This document shows, piece after piece, positions 32,501 through 41,422 of a stretch of 64,000 nt of DNA (positions are counted from its first letter, which is position 1; every line of letters begins with the position of its first letter). The position numbers and the translations under genes were made by a program. Source of the stretch: JAAXHF01 sp963665955 (GTDB lineage: Bacteria; Desulfobacterota; Binatia; Bin18); the NCBI GenBank assembly GCA_965231765.1, contig OZ246887.1, positions 3,038,001 through 3,102,000 on the forward strand, written 5' to 3'. Under the pieces are notes generated by a model. It was not told the DNA's origin and ran no database searches. It saw only the letters and a list, made by a program, of their open reading frames with translations.

Positions 32501-35500
32501 ATGAAATCCATCAACTTTGAATTCCTGCGTGATGCCTGGCCAGAACTGGCTGAGCTAGGTGGATTTGCGGAAAGTTATGCCGATCCTGATCCTGCCAGTG
32601 GACTGATCAAACTCCGAACGTTTGCCGAACATTTGGTCGAGCGAGTGTATACACGTTTTAACCTTCCCAAACCCCTTTCTGACAATCTGAATGACCTCTT
32701 GCGAGAACCCGTTTTTGTTGAAGCAATTCCCGGCGTCGTTGTCGATAAGCTGCATGCCATCCGGAAACTTGGCAATGGCGCTGCGCATGGAGAAAAGACG
32801 ACGACAGACAACGCACTTTGGATTCTCAAGGAAGCCCACGAAATCGGCCGCTGGCTGTTTGTGACAACTGGCAAAGGAAAGGCGGCCGATTGCCCGACTT
32901 TCCAAAAACCTCCTTCTGGAGGCTTAGCTGCTGAAACACGTGGCCAGCTCAAGCGCGAGAAAAAAGTAGTCTTAGAGCAGCTTGCCGCCCAGGAAGCCAA
33001 GATGCAGGCGCTGCTTCAGGAACTGGATGCGGCCCGCGAACAGGCACGGACGGCAGACCTCAAAGCGGAAGAACCCGAAGCGCTGAAACAGTCAGGACAG
33101 AATGCTGCCAATGATCTGAAATTTGATGAGAAGACGACGCGTCGCCGTTTGATCGATACGCAGCTGGCCTCAGTTGGCTGGCCGGTTGCCGCAAATGGCA
33201 GCAGTACCGAGATGGTCGTCCAGGAAGGGCGAGTGTCCTATCAGCCAACGCCTTCAGGGATTGGCCGAGCAGATTATGTGCTGAGGGATGATAACGGCAA
33301 ACCGCTGGCCGTTATCGAAGCAAAGAGTGTTTATAAAGATGCGAGGGAGGGCTGCAAACAAGCAGCCCTCTACGCCGACGGCTTGGAAAAAATGCACGGC
33401 CAGCGTCCCGTGATCTTCTATACCAATGGCATCGACATATGGATCTGGGACGATGCCCAAGGTTACGGACCTCGCAAAATTTATGGCTTTTACTCCAAGG
33501 ATAGCCTGCAATATATGGTTACGTTTCAGCGCCACAATCGACGGCTTCTGGATGAAGTCGAAGCGTCTCCAAAGATCGCAGCTCGGCTGTACCAGCTCGA
33601 AGCACTCAAGCAGGTGTGTGAGCGCTTTTCCAATAAGCATCGCAAAGCCCTTATCGTACAGGCAACCGGGACGGGCAAAACACGCGTTGCCATCTCGCTG
33701 ACTGCGCTTCTCATTCGAGCCGGTTGGGTGAAACGCGTCTTATTTCTGTGCGACCGCAAAGAGCTACGCAAACAGGCCAAGAATGCCTATGCCGATTTTC
33801 TGGACGAACCCTTAGTCGTTGTGGGGCGGGCCACAGCCAAAGATCGGAATAAACGGATCTACCTCGCCACCTACCCGGCGATGATGAAGGTGTTTGAAAC
33901 CTTTGATGTCGGGTTTTTTGATCTGATTATCGCCGACGAATCACACCGTAGTATCTATAATCGCTATCGTGACCTGTTCACCTACTTTGATGCGCTCCAG
34001 GTCGGACTGACAGCGACCCCGGTCGATATGATCCATCGCAATACCTTTCAGCTGTTCAAATGCGAAGATAACGACCCCACGTTTCATTACTCCTTCTCCC
34101 AAGCGGTGGAAGAGAGCTATGTCGTGCCGTTTGAGTTGTTCACCCACACGACCAATTTCCTGCGCCAAGGCATTAAATACGCTGAGCTGAGCGACGAGCA
34201 AAAAGAGCAGCTCGAAGATGGCGGAGAAGATCCGGCTTCTCTTGACTATGAAGCGCATGAGATCGATCGACAAATCTACAACCGTGACACCAACCGTGCG
34301 ATCCTAAAAAACCTGATGGAGCATGGCATCCGTGAGGCCAACGGTACCCGCCTCGGCAAAACGATTATTTTTGCCCGCAATCATCATCACGCCAAGCTGC
34401 TAGCTGAGCTATTCGAAGAGCTGTACCCGCAGTATGGCGGCAAGTTCTGCCAGGTGATCGACCACTACAATCCGCGTGCGGAGCAGTTGATTGACGACTT
34501 CAAAGGCGTGGGCTCGAATCCAGACCTCACCATCGCCGTATCGGTAGATATGTTGGATACGGGCATCGACGTGCCGGAAGTCGTCAACCTCGTCTTTGCT
34601 AAGCCGATTAAGTCCCAGATCAAGTTCTGGCAGATGCTGGGGCGGGGCACACGTCTGTGTCCAAACCTGTTTGGTCCGGGGAAAGACAAAACAACTTTCC
34701 GGATTTTTGATCACTGGAACAACTTTGAATACTTTGACGAGTCATTTACCGAAGCCGACCCAGCGCCGGCCAAGTCGCTGATGCAGCAAGTGTTTGAGGC
34801 ACGTATTGATCTGGCAGAAACAGCGCTCAATCAAGCTGAGGCAAACGTATTCCAACTCGCGATCGAGCTGATCGGTAAGGACCTCGCCGCCCTGCCTGAA
34901 GCAACGATCGCCGTGCGGGAAAAGTGGCGCGAGAAGCGGACGGTTTCCCAGGCACAAACCCTAGAACAATTTGCCCCAGAGACCGTCGCCACCCTGCGTC
35001 TGACGATGGCGCCACTCATGCAGTGGATCAATATCAGCGACCATGCCAGCGCGTACCAGTTTGATCGCCTGATCGCACTATTGCAGACCGAACTACTCAA
35101 CCAATCCAGTCGTTTCGAAGATTATAAAGACCAAGCGCTGGAAAGAATCGCCCAGTTACAGATGCACCTGAATCCAGTCCGAGAAAAAGGAGCAGTCATT
35201 ACGCAGTGTAAAGATGACGCCTTCTGGGCTTCTGTCACGGTGAGCGAACTGGAAACCATGCGCCGAGAGTTGCGCGGCATTATGCACCACCGCATTCCGC
35301 CGGCCCCGACTGGGGCGAGCGTCCGGGAGATTGATGTCAAAGACGGTGGGATAGAGTTTGCCCAGCGCCAGGCTAATTTAACCGCAGTCGATTTGGCGGC
35401 CTATCGCATTCGGGTCGATGAAGCACTCCGGCCCTTGTTTGAGACCAACCCAACCCTCCAAAAAATTCGAGCTGGTGAGCCAGTGACTGAGGCAGACTTG

Positions 35501-35911
35501 GAAGCCTTGAATTCGCTGGTACATCTGCAACGGCCAGACGTAGACTTGCATGTGCTCAAAACCTTCTACCGAGATACAGCGCATGGGCTAGATCAGATTT
35601 TACGCTCGATTATTGGCATGGACCCGGAAGCGGTCGAGCAGCATTTTGCGGAATTCATCCGCAAGCATCCTAAGCTCAGCGCTAAACAGGTGCGTTTCTT
35701 GGGACTGCTCAAGAACCACATCAGCAAGTTTGGCGTGATTGCCCTTGACCGTTTATACGAGCCGCCGTTTACGAGCGTGGATAGTGAAGGCCCGGACGGC
35801 ATCTTCCGCGATGAAGATCAAATGGACGACCTGATCACGATTCTGGATACCTTTAAGCCGCCCGAGAGTGGCAAGATGAGTACGAGCAGCATGGAGGACG
35901 TGCGGGAATGA
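32501..35911 (+). CDS. hsdR: Type I restriction endonuclease R subunit
   Basis: A ~1136-residue HsdR. An N-terminal DUF4145-like helical region (residues 1-130) and a coiled-coil stretch (KREKKVVLEQLAAQEAKMQA) precede the PD-(D/E)xK nuclease (GIGRADYVLRDDNGKPLAVIEAKS, with E-x-K). The translocase motor follows, with Walker A QATGTGKTRVAI, DEAD-box motif IADESHRS, GLTATP and the later SF2 motifs GRGTRLCP. It cuts DNA lacking the cognate methylation at a distance after ATP-driven translocation, with HsdM and HsdS. I start at 32501; an ATG at 32486 would add five residues. It overlaps hsdM by four bases, so translation is coupled. Confidence 0.95.
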   Translation: MKSINFEFLRDAWPELAELGGFAESYADPDPASGLIKLRTFAEHLVERVYTRFNLPKPLSDNLNDLLREPVFVEAIPGVVVDKLHAIRKLGNGAAHGEKTTTDNALWILKEAHEIGRWLFVTTGKGKAADCPTFQKPPSGGLAAETRGQLKREKKVVLEQLAAQEAKMQALLQELDAAREQARTADLKAEEPEALKQSGQNAANDLKFDEKTTRRRLIDTQLASVGWPVAANGSSTEMVVQEGRVSYQPTPSGIGRADYVLRDDNGKPLAVIEAKSVYKDAREGCKQAALYADGLEKMHGQRPVIFYTNGIDIWIWDDAQGYGPRKIYGFYSKDSLQYMVTFQRHNRRLLDEVEASPKIAARLYQLEALKQVCERFSNKHRKALIVQATGTGKTRVAISLTALLIRAGWVKRVLFLCDRKELRKQAKNAYADFLDEPLVVVGRATAKDRNKRIYLATYPAMMKVFETFDVGFFDLIIADESHRSIYNRYRDLFTYFDALQVGLTATPVDMIHRNTFQLFKCEDNDPTFHYSFSQAVEESYVVPFELFTHTTNFLRQGIKYAELSDEQKEQLEDGGEDPASLDYEAHEIDRQIYNRDTNRAILKNLMEHGIREANGTRLGKTIIFARNHHHAKLLAELFEELYPQYGGKFCQVIDHYNPRAEQLIDDFKGVGSNPDLTIAVSVDMLDTGIDVPEVVNLVFAKPIKSQIKFWQMLGRGTRLCPNLFGPGKDKTTFRIFDHWNNFEYFDESFTEADPAPAKSLMQQVFEARIDLAETALNQAEANVFQLAIELIGKDLAALPEATIAVREKWREKRTVSQAQTLEQFAPETVATLRLTMAPLMQWINISDHASAYQFDRLIALLQTELLNQSSRFEDYKDQALERIAQLQMHLNPVREKGAVITQCKDDAFWASVTVSELETMRRELRGIMHHRIPPAPTGASVREIDVKDGGIEFAQRQANLTAVDLAAYRIRVDEALRPLFETNPTLQKIRAGEPVTEADLEALNSLVHLQRPDVDLHVLKTFYRDTAHGLDQILRSIIGMDPEAVEQHFAEFIRKHPKLSAKQVRFLGLLKNHISKFGVIALDRLYEPPFTSVDSEGPDGIFRDEDQMDDLITILDTFKPPESGKMSTSSMEDVRE

Positions 35912-37446
35912 TTACTGGCGAGTTAAAAGCCAAGATTGATAAGTTGTGGACTGAATTTTGGACGGGGGGGATTACTAATCCCCTGACGGTTATTGAGCAG
36001 ATTTCGTTTTTGATGTTTGCCCGTCTGTTGGACATTACCGAGACCCGCAACGAAAAACGGGCGGCTCGCACCGGCTACACCTTTCAGCCAAATTTTAGCG
36101 CTGATGAGCAGAACCTGCGCTGGTCTCATTTCCGACACGAAGGCGCAGAGACCATGCTGCCTTTGGTGCGGGACAAGGTCTTTCCGCATTTTAGGGAGAT
36201 GGCCAAGGCTAGTACTGAGAGCGGAAGTGAGGGCGAGCGGACTGGTTTTGGCGAGTATATGAAAGATGCTCAGCTGATGATTCAGAAGCCGAGCTTGCTG
36301 GTCCAGGCAGTCAACATGGTTGACGCGCTGCCGCTCACTGCTGGCGATACCAAGGGCGATTTGTACGAGTATTTACTGTCAAAACTGACTACTGCTGGCA
36401 TCAACGGTCAGTTTCGTACCCCACGCCATATCATTCGGACGATGGTGGAAATGGTCGCGCCCAAGCCAACTGAGGTAGTCGGAGACCCGGCCTGTGGGAC
36501 AGCCGGTTTCCTGGTCGGGACCATGCAGTATTTGATGCGGGAACACACCTCGCCGGAGCTGGTAGAGACGGATGAAGAGACGGGGGAAAAAATCTACCCT
36601 GGTGATCTGTTAGAAGAGTACCGGGAGCATATCCAGCACAACCTGTTCCGGGGCTTTGACTTTGATATCACTATGCTGCGCATCGCGGCGATGAACATGC
36701 TGTTGCACGGTGTCGATGCACCGGATGTGCATTATCAGGATACGCTGAGCACGACTTTTCCGGAGCATTATCCACAGCTGTGTTCAGATGCGTTTGACGT
36801 GGTACTGGCCAACCCGCCCTTTAAGGGCAGTCTGGATTTTGAGGATGTTCCGAACTCGTTGTTAGGCAAGGTAAAAACCAAAAAGACAGAGTTGCTCTTT
36901 CTGGTCCTGGTTCTACGGATGCTGAAGCTTGGTGGCCGTTCGGCCACGATTGTTCCAGACGGTGTGCTGTTTGGCAGCTCCAAGGCACACGTGGCTCTGC
37001 GTAAGAGCTTAGTTGATGACAACCAGCTTGAGGGTGTGATTTCTCTGCCGTCGGGGGTGTTTAAGCCGTATGCTGGTGTTTCGACAGCTATTCTTATTTT
37101 CACCAAGGGTGGCAAGACCGATCAGGTCTTTTTTTACGACGTGCAGGCGGATGGATTTTCGCTTGACGACAAGCGCGACTGTATTGAGGAGAATGATCTG
37201 CCGGATCTGTTGAAGCAGTGGAAGGAGCGTGATCAGGGGAAACTCACAGATCGTACAGCGAAGGCGTTTTTTGTGTCTGCGGAAGAGATACAAGGTAATA
37301 AGTACGACCTTTCTATTAACCGTTATAAAGAGATTGAGTACGAAGAAGTGCAGTATGATCCGCCTAAGGTAATTTTGAAGCGACTGCGAGTATTAGAAGA
37401 CGAGATTCAAGGTGATCTAACTGAGCTGGAAGGGATGCTGGGGTGA
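35908..37446 (+). CDS. hsdM: Type I restriction-modification M subunit (adenine methyltransferase)
   Basis: A 512-residue HsdM with the N-terminal helical domain (TNPLTVIEQISFLMFARLLD), the SAM motif DPACGTAGFLVG and the N6-adenine catalytic motif NPPF in VVLANPPFKGS. Two HsdM with one HsdS methylate the recognition site; adding HsdR gives the restriction complex. The ATG overlaps the hsdR stop (ATGA), and the gene's own stop overlaps hsdS by four bases. Nothing in the motifs looks damaged, so the system is probably active. Confidence 0.96.
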   Translation: MITGELKAKIDKLWTEFWTGGITNPLTVIEQISFLMFARLLDITETRNEKRAARTGYTFQPNFSADEQNLRWSHFRHEGAETMLPLVRDKVFPHFREMAKASTESGSEGERTGFGEYMKDAQLMIQKPSLLVQAVNMVDALPLTAGDTKGDLYEYLLSKLTTAGINGQFRTPRHIIRTMVEMVAPKPTEVVGDPACGTAGFLVGTMQYLMREHTSPELVETDEETGEKIYPGDLLEEYREHIQHNLFRGFDFDITMLRIAAMNMLLHGVDAPDVHYQDTLSTTFPEHYPQLCSDAFDVVLANPPFKGSLDFEDVPNSLLGKVKTKKTELLFLVLVLRMLKLGGRSATIVPDGVLFGSSKAHVALRKSLVDDNQLEGVISLPSGVFKPYAGVSTAILIFTKGGKTDQVFFYDVQADGFSLDDKRDCIEENDLPDLLKQWKERDQGKLTDRTAKAFFVSAEEIQGNKYDLSINRYKEIEYEEVQYDPPKVILKRLRVLEDEIQGDLTELEGMLG

Positions 37447-38615
37447 TTTCGTGGCCCAGAATGCAATTAGGGGATTCTCTTTCGTTTCTAACCAGTGGGT
37501 CGCGTGGTTGGAGCAAATACTATAGAGACTCTGGAGCTCTTTTTCTGAGAATCCAGAATGTAGGATACAACGAACTCCGGCTAGAAGATGTAGCTTTTGT
37601 ACAACCCCCAGATAATGCCGAAGCTGTAAGAACAAAAGTGCAACCGGGGGACATCCTCCTTAGCATAACGGCAGATCTTGGCCGTACTGCTGTCATCCCT
37701 GAAGGGCTTGGCGAGGCGTATGCAAATCAGCATCTTGCTGTTTTGCGCGTAAATAATATCGATGCTAATTTCTTATCTGCCTTTCTTGCCTCAGATCTCG
37801 GCCAGAAGCAGTTAAAGAGATTAGATCGTGTCGGAGTAAAATCGGGCCTCAACTTCGATGACATCCGCTCCTTACAGATCCCACTCCCCCCCCCCTCCGA
37901 ACAACGTCGCATCGCCGCAATTCTCGATAAAGCCGCCGCCATCCGCCGGAAACGCCAAGAAGCGCTCGCGCTGACCGACGAATTTCTGCGCTCTGCTTTT
38001 CTGGAAATGTTTGGTGATCCGGTTACGAATCCGAAGGGGTGGGAGGTTGTTACTGTCGGCGATGTTACAAGTAATGTTCGCGACGGCCCTCATGTATCGC
38101 CGAAGTATGCCGCATCGGGAGTTCCTTTTCTTTCCACTCGAAATATCCGTCCTGGGAGGATCGTATTTGATGATCTAAAATTCGTAACGCAAAAAGATTA
38201 TGAGGAGCTTACCAGGAAGTTCCGAGCAGGACGCGGTGACGTTCTTCTGACCAAAGGAGGGACAACAGGATACGCTAAAGTCGTCGATTTCGATTGGCCC
38301 TTTACTATTTGGGTCCATGTGGCGGTGTTACGACCAACGGCAAGAATCAGGCCTGAATTTCTAGAGGCAGCGCTGAATAGCCCAAATTGCTATGCGCAGT
38401 CACAGAAGTACACTCATGGCATTACAAACAAAGACCTTGGATTAACAAGAATTCGAAGGATTACGCTGACTTTGCCTCCGATCTCACTACAAGATGAGTA
38501 CTGCCGTATTAGGAATAACTCCCTCGTACTCTCGCAAAAGTCAGAAGAGAGTCTTCTTGAGGCTGAGCGGATGTTTGACTCCCTCACCCAGCGAGCCTTC
38601 CGTGGCGAACTGTAA
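37443..38615 (+). CDS. hsdS: Type I restriction-modification specificity subunit
   Basis: A 390-residue HsdS with two target-recognition domains. TRD1 spans about 1-140 (WPRMQLGDSLSFLTSGSRGW), followed by the central helical spacer PPSEQRRIAAILDKAAAIRR, TRD2 (about 190-350, starting KGWEVVTVGDVTSN) and a C-terminal helix ending ERMFDSLTQRAFRGEL. The two TRDs have unlike sequences, so the target should be an asymmetric bipartite site. There is no sign of duplication or inversion cassettes nearby. Confidence 0.93.
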   Translation: MISWPRMQLGDSLSFLTSGSRGWSKYYRDSGALFLRIQNVGYNELRLEDVAFVQPPDNAEAVRTKVQPGDILLSITADLGRTAVIPEGLGEAYANQHLAVLRVNNIDANFLSAFLASDLGQKQLKRLDRVGVKSGLNFDDIRSLQIPLPPPSEQRRIAAILDKAAAIRRKRQEALALTDEFLRSAFLEMFGDPVTNPKGWEVVTVGDVTSNVRDGPHVSPKYAASGVPFLSTRNIRPGRIVFDDLKFVTQKDYEELTRKFRAGRGDVLLTKGGTTGYAKVVDFDWPFTIWVHVAVLRPTARIRPEFLEAALNSPNCYAQSQKYTHGITNKDLGLTRIRRITLTLPPISLQDEYCRIRNNSLVLSQKSEESLLEAERMFDSLTQRAFRGEL

Positions 38616-38822
38616 TGCTCCATCAAGGAAAGGCTCAGGGAGCGACCCCTTATGTCTTGTTGTACTGATTATAGGAGCGCTGGCTTAGCTCTTCGAGCTT
38701 TTTATCACCCCGATAGCAGTGGGTACTTTTGTTCATACTCTGATCCTCCTGGTCTCAGATGTCGCACTGTTACACCCCCTTCAAAAAGGGCTTCAAAAAG
38801 AGACAAAAAAAGACAAAACAGG

Positions 38823-38931
38823 GGGGTAAGAGCGGAAATTTTGTCTTTTTTTCACACTTTTCGGTCCAAAAAAAGACAACTTTTTTTTGCCATTTTCAAT
38901 GAAATCAAGGACTTAGGCTCTCTCTTACCCC
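38823..38931. repeat. Nested inverted repeats in homopolymer-rich DNA
   Basis: An outer pair GGGGTAAGAG (38823-38832) and CTCTTACCCC (38922-38931) encloses an inner perfect 12-bp pair TTGTCTTTTTTT (38841-38852) and AAAAAAAGACAA (38868-38879). The same AAAAAGACAA-type motif recurs at 38793-38818 and 38932-38942. The 506-base gap 38616-39121 between hsdS and the sensor kinase is otherwise without a credible gene and is unusually rich in A-, T- and G-runs. It may be a terminator complex, a small-RNA locus or the scar of a mobile element. Confidence 0.55.
38841..38888 (+). terminator. Intrinsic-terminator-like hairpin after the hsd operon
   Basis: The 12-bp stem TTGTCTTTTTTT/AAAAAAAGACAA with a 15-base loop is followed, after one C, by eight T residues at 38881-38888 on the plus strand. 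The stem is A/T-rich, so it is weaker than usual; the T-tail and position 225 bases beyond hsdS support a role in ending the hsd transcript. Confidence 0.5.
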
Positions 38932-39121
38932 AAAAAAAAGACGTTTTGGAAAAAAAAGGCCAGGAAACGGGGGTTTTTGGGGGGTTTTTAGGGCCGATTC
39001 CTGCCATAGCAGTGCGTGCAAAATCTCCCATTCCCGCTCAATCAGCACCCAAAATACCCCTCAAATACGGCAAAAAAGTTCACCGTTTTTGCGGATTTAT
39101 TAACTTTTCGCCACACCTGGC

Positions 39122-40537
39122 TCATTGCGTTGAAACCACAGGCAGCACGACCCGAAAACAACTCCCTTGCCCTACGGTACTCTCAACAGAAATCTGACCA
39201 GCATGTAAAAGAACAATCGAGCGGACAAGCGCTAAGCCTAGGCCTGCTCCCCCACGCGTTCGAGCTGGGTCACTGCGATAGAATCGATCGAAAATCTGGT
39301 CCTGTTCTTCATCAGCGATTCCTGGTCCGGTGTCACGCACTTCCAGTCTTGCCTGGCCCTCCTGTTGAGAGAGCGCAATCTCGACACTCCCGCCAGCCGG
39401 GGTGTATTTGATAGCATTTTCGCCCAGATTAAAAATCATCCGAAACAGCATGGGCTTGTTGCCCTGCACCCAGACGGTTGGTGGGGGTGGAATCGTGCAG
39501 TGAATGTCGTTCAGTTCAGCCAGAGCACGCAGGGCTGAACTGACGTCTTCGATCACCTCAGCGAGATCGACACGGTTCTGTGCACTTTCATCATTGCCGC
39601 TATCTGAGCGGGCGAGGAAGAGCAGGTCATTCACCAGGGCACTCAGTCGATCGACCTCTTCGAGGCAGCTGGTCAGGACATGTCGGTATTCCTCTTCTGG
39701 CTGAGGGGTGCGGAGGGCGACTTCTATTTCGCCTTTGAGAATCGTGAGCGGCGTACGCAGCTCATGGGCGGCATCAGCACTGAAATGACGGACCGCAGTA
39801 AACGAGCGCTCTAAGCGGGCTAACATGTCGTTTAATACGGTTGCTAATCGGTCTAACTCGTCCTGATTCTCACTGGTCTCAAGACGGCGAGATAAGTCCT
39901 CGGCTTCGATTCTGCGTGCCGCTTCGACCATGGCATCGACGGGAGTTAAGGCGCGCCGCGCGAGAAACCAGCCTCCTACTCCAGCTCCTCCGAGCGCCAG
40001 GGGGGCGAGGCCGAGCAGAATGAACAGAAAACGTGAACGGGCTGTTTCAGCGCTTTCGAGCGACATGGCAACTTGAATAAAGTTTCGCAAACGGCCGCGT
40101 TCAAAGATCGGTACGGTGAGCAGACGCACGGGGGATGAAGACGCCTCTGGCAAGTTGATCGTGGTATAGGTGCCACGACCTTGCTTGGCCTCCTCTAATG
40201 CCTCGGGACTAATAGGAAACTGGAGCCGACCCCGTGGGGTTATGCGGGGATCGGGACGACCTAGTGGGTCGAGCATGCGAAAGGAACGCCGGGAGAAACC
40301 GGGGAAAAAAAAGGATTCAAGAATGTCGTCGAGTCCGGGTCCGAAGCGGGGCGCGGCTTGAGTGGTCTCGGCAATTGAGCGAGCGACCGATTCGAGTGAG
40401 GCGTCGATATTATCGTGCAGGCCGCGCTCAAGTAGCATCAGGGCAGCGACACCTAAGACGGCTAACATACCGGACAGCAGTGCGGTATACCACACTGTGA
40501 GACGGGCTCGGAGGGTTCGGGGTCGGAGGGAGATCAT
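39122..40537 (-). CDS. Sensor histidine kinase
   Basis: A 471-residue two-component sensor. TM1 (VWYTALLSGMLAVLGVAALM) and TM2 (RFLFILLGLAPLALGGAGVG) flank a periplasmic domain of about 130 residues. Then come HAMP, the HisKA box FSADAAHELRTPLTILKGEI with the phosphorylated histidine, the N-box FRMIFNLGENAIKYTP and the G-box DTGPGIADEEQDQIF. The architecture resembles heavy-metal or envelope sensors. It lies downstream of its response-regulator gene on the same strand (82-base gap containing a palindromic repeat). The stimulus is unknown. Confidence 0.94.
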   Translation of the reverse strand: MISLRPRTLRARLTVWYTALLSGMLAVLGVAALMLLERGLHDNIDASLESVARSIAETTQAAPRFGPGLDDILESFFFPGFSRRSFRMLDPLGRPDPRITPRGRLQFPISPEALEEAKQGRGTYTTINLPEASSSPVRLLTVPIFERGRLRNFIQVAMSLESAETARSRFLFILLGLAPLALGGAGVGGWFLARRALTPVDAMVEAARRIEAEDLSRRLETSENQDELDRLATVLNDMLARLERSFTAVRHFSADAAHELRTPLTILKGEIEVALRTPQPEEEYRHVLTSCLEEVDRLSALVNDLLFLARSDSGNDESAQNRVDLAEVIEDVSSALRALAELNDIHCTIPPPPTVWVQGNKPMLFRMIFNLGENAIKYTPAGGSVEIALSQQEGQARLEVRDTGPGIADEEQDQIFDRFYRSDPARTRGGAGLGLALVRSIVLLHAGQISVESTVGQGSCFRVVLPVVSTQ

Positions 40538-40576
40538 ACGGAGCTGCCCCGTCGAACAACATCCTCACCCCAGCCC

Positions 40577-40592
40577 TTTCCCTGAGGGAGAG
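40577..40592. repeat. Palindromic repeat between the regulator and kinase genes
   Basis: CTTTCCCTGAGGGAGAG in the 82-base gap forms a short near-perfect palindrome related to CTCTCCCT/AGGGAGAG at 19469-19486, with a shared flank CCTCACCCCAGCCC. This pattern suggests a dispersed genomic repeat; it may reduce read-through from the regulator into the kinase gene. Confidence 0.4.
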
Positions 40593-40619
40593 GAAGCCGG
40601 AAAGAGCTTTGGCCTACCG

Positions 40620-41297
40620 TCACGCGTCTGGCTCCTTCAAGACATAGCCAACGCCTCGAACGGTGTGCAGGAGTTTGGGTTCAAACTCGGCGTCGATCTT
40701 CTTGCGAACGTAGTTCACGTACACATCAATCACATTCGTAAATGTATCAAAATCGACGCCCCACACATGCTGAGCAATCACGGCTCGGCTCAGCACCCGA
40801 CCCGGTTGGCGGAGGAAGAATTCTAGCAGGGCAAATTCCTTGGCCGTCATCTCAATGCGTTGATCTGCTCGGGTGATTTCTCGGGTCACCGGATCGAGAC
40901 GCAAGTCCGCTATGGTGAGGACTGGGGATTGGCTTGGAGCGCCTCGGCGCAATAATGCGCGCACGCGGGCAACAAGCTCCTCAAACGCAAACGGTTTTGT
41001 CAGGTAATCATCCGCTCCGCGATCGAGCCCAGTCACTCTGTCGGTAACGGTATCACGAGCCGTGAGCATTAAGACTGGCACCTGGAGATGCCGTTTGCGC
41101 ATCTCTTCTAGTACAGAGAAACCGTCCCGTTTGGGCAGCATGATATCCAGGATCACCAGATCGTAGTCTTCGTCAAAGATGGCGCTCAGCCCACTTTCCC
41201 CATCGTTTGCCACGTCCACATGATATTGCTCAGCTTCGAGCCCACGCTGAATAAAACTGGCCACTTTACTCTCATCCTCAACGACTAAGATACGCAT
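40620..41297 (-). CDS. OmpR-family response regulator
   Basis: A 225-residue regulator. The receiver has the acidic pocket VVEDESKVA, the phosphorylated aspartate in YDLVILDIMLPKRDG and the conserved threonine and lysine (LMLTARD, YLTKPF). The C-terminal domain is a winged helix (RADQRIEMTAKEFALLEFFLR, then DVYVNYVRKKI). A GAGAGG ribosome site precedes the start. It pairs with the downstream sensor kinase and is divergent from gamma-glutamyltransferase, which could be a target. Confidence 0.95.
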   Translation of the reverse strand: MRILVVEDESKVASFIQRGLEAEQYHVDVANDGESGLSAIFDEDYDLVILDIMLPKRDGFSVLEEMRKRHLQVPVLMLTARDTVTDRVTGLDRGADDYLTKPFAFEELVARVRALLRRGAPSQSPVLTIADLRLDPVTREITRADQRIEMTAKEFALLEFFLRQPGRVLSRAVIAQHVWGVDFDTFTNVIDVYVNYVRKKIDAEFEPKLLHTVRGVGYVLKEPDA

Positions 41298-41422
41298 GTT
41301 GCCTCTCCCACACCGCTGCTCCGTATGTGAGGAATAGCGGTATACAGGGGAGAGTTTAGCATGATACAGCCAGACGGGAGAGTCTCTGTTTTCTGATTGC
41401 TACTTTTCCAAAGGAGAATCCT

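Noticed and set aside
38652..39197. A 181-residue rightward frame between hsdS and the sensor kinase
   Set aside because: It spans homopolymer runs, has no domain, and ends inside the kinase gene on the other strand. The DNA structure explains it better.
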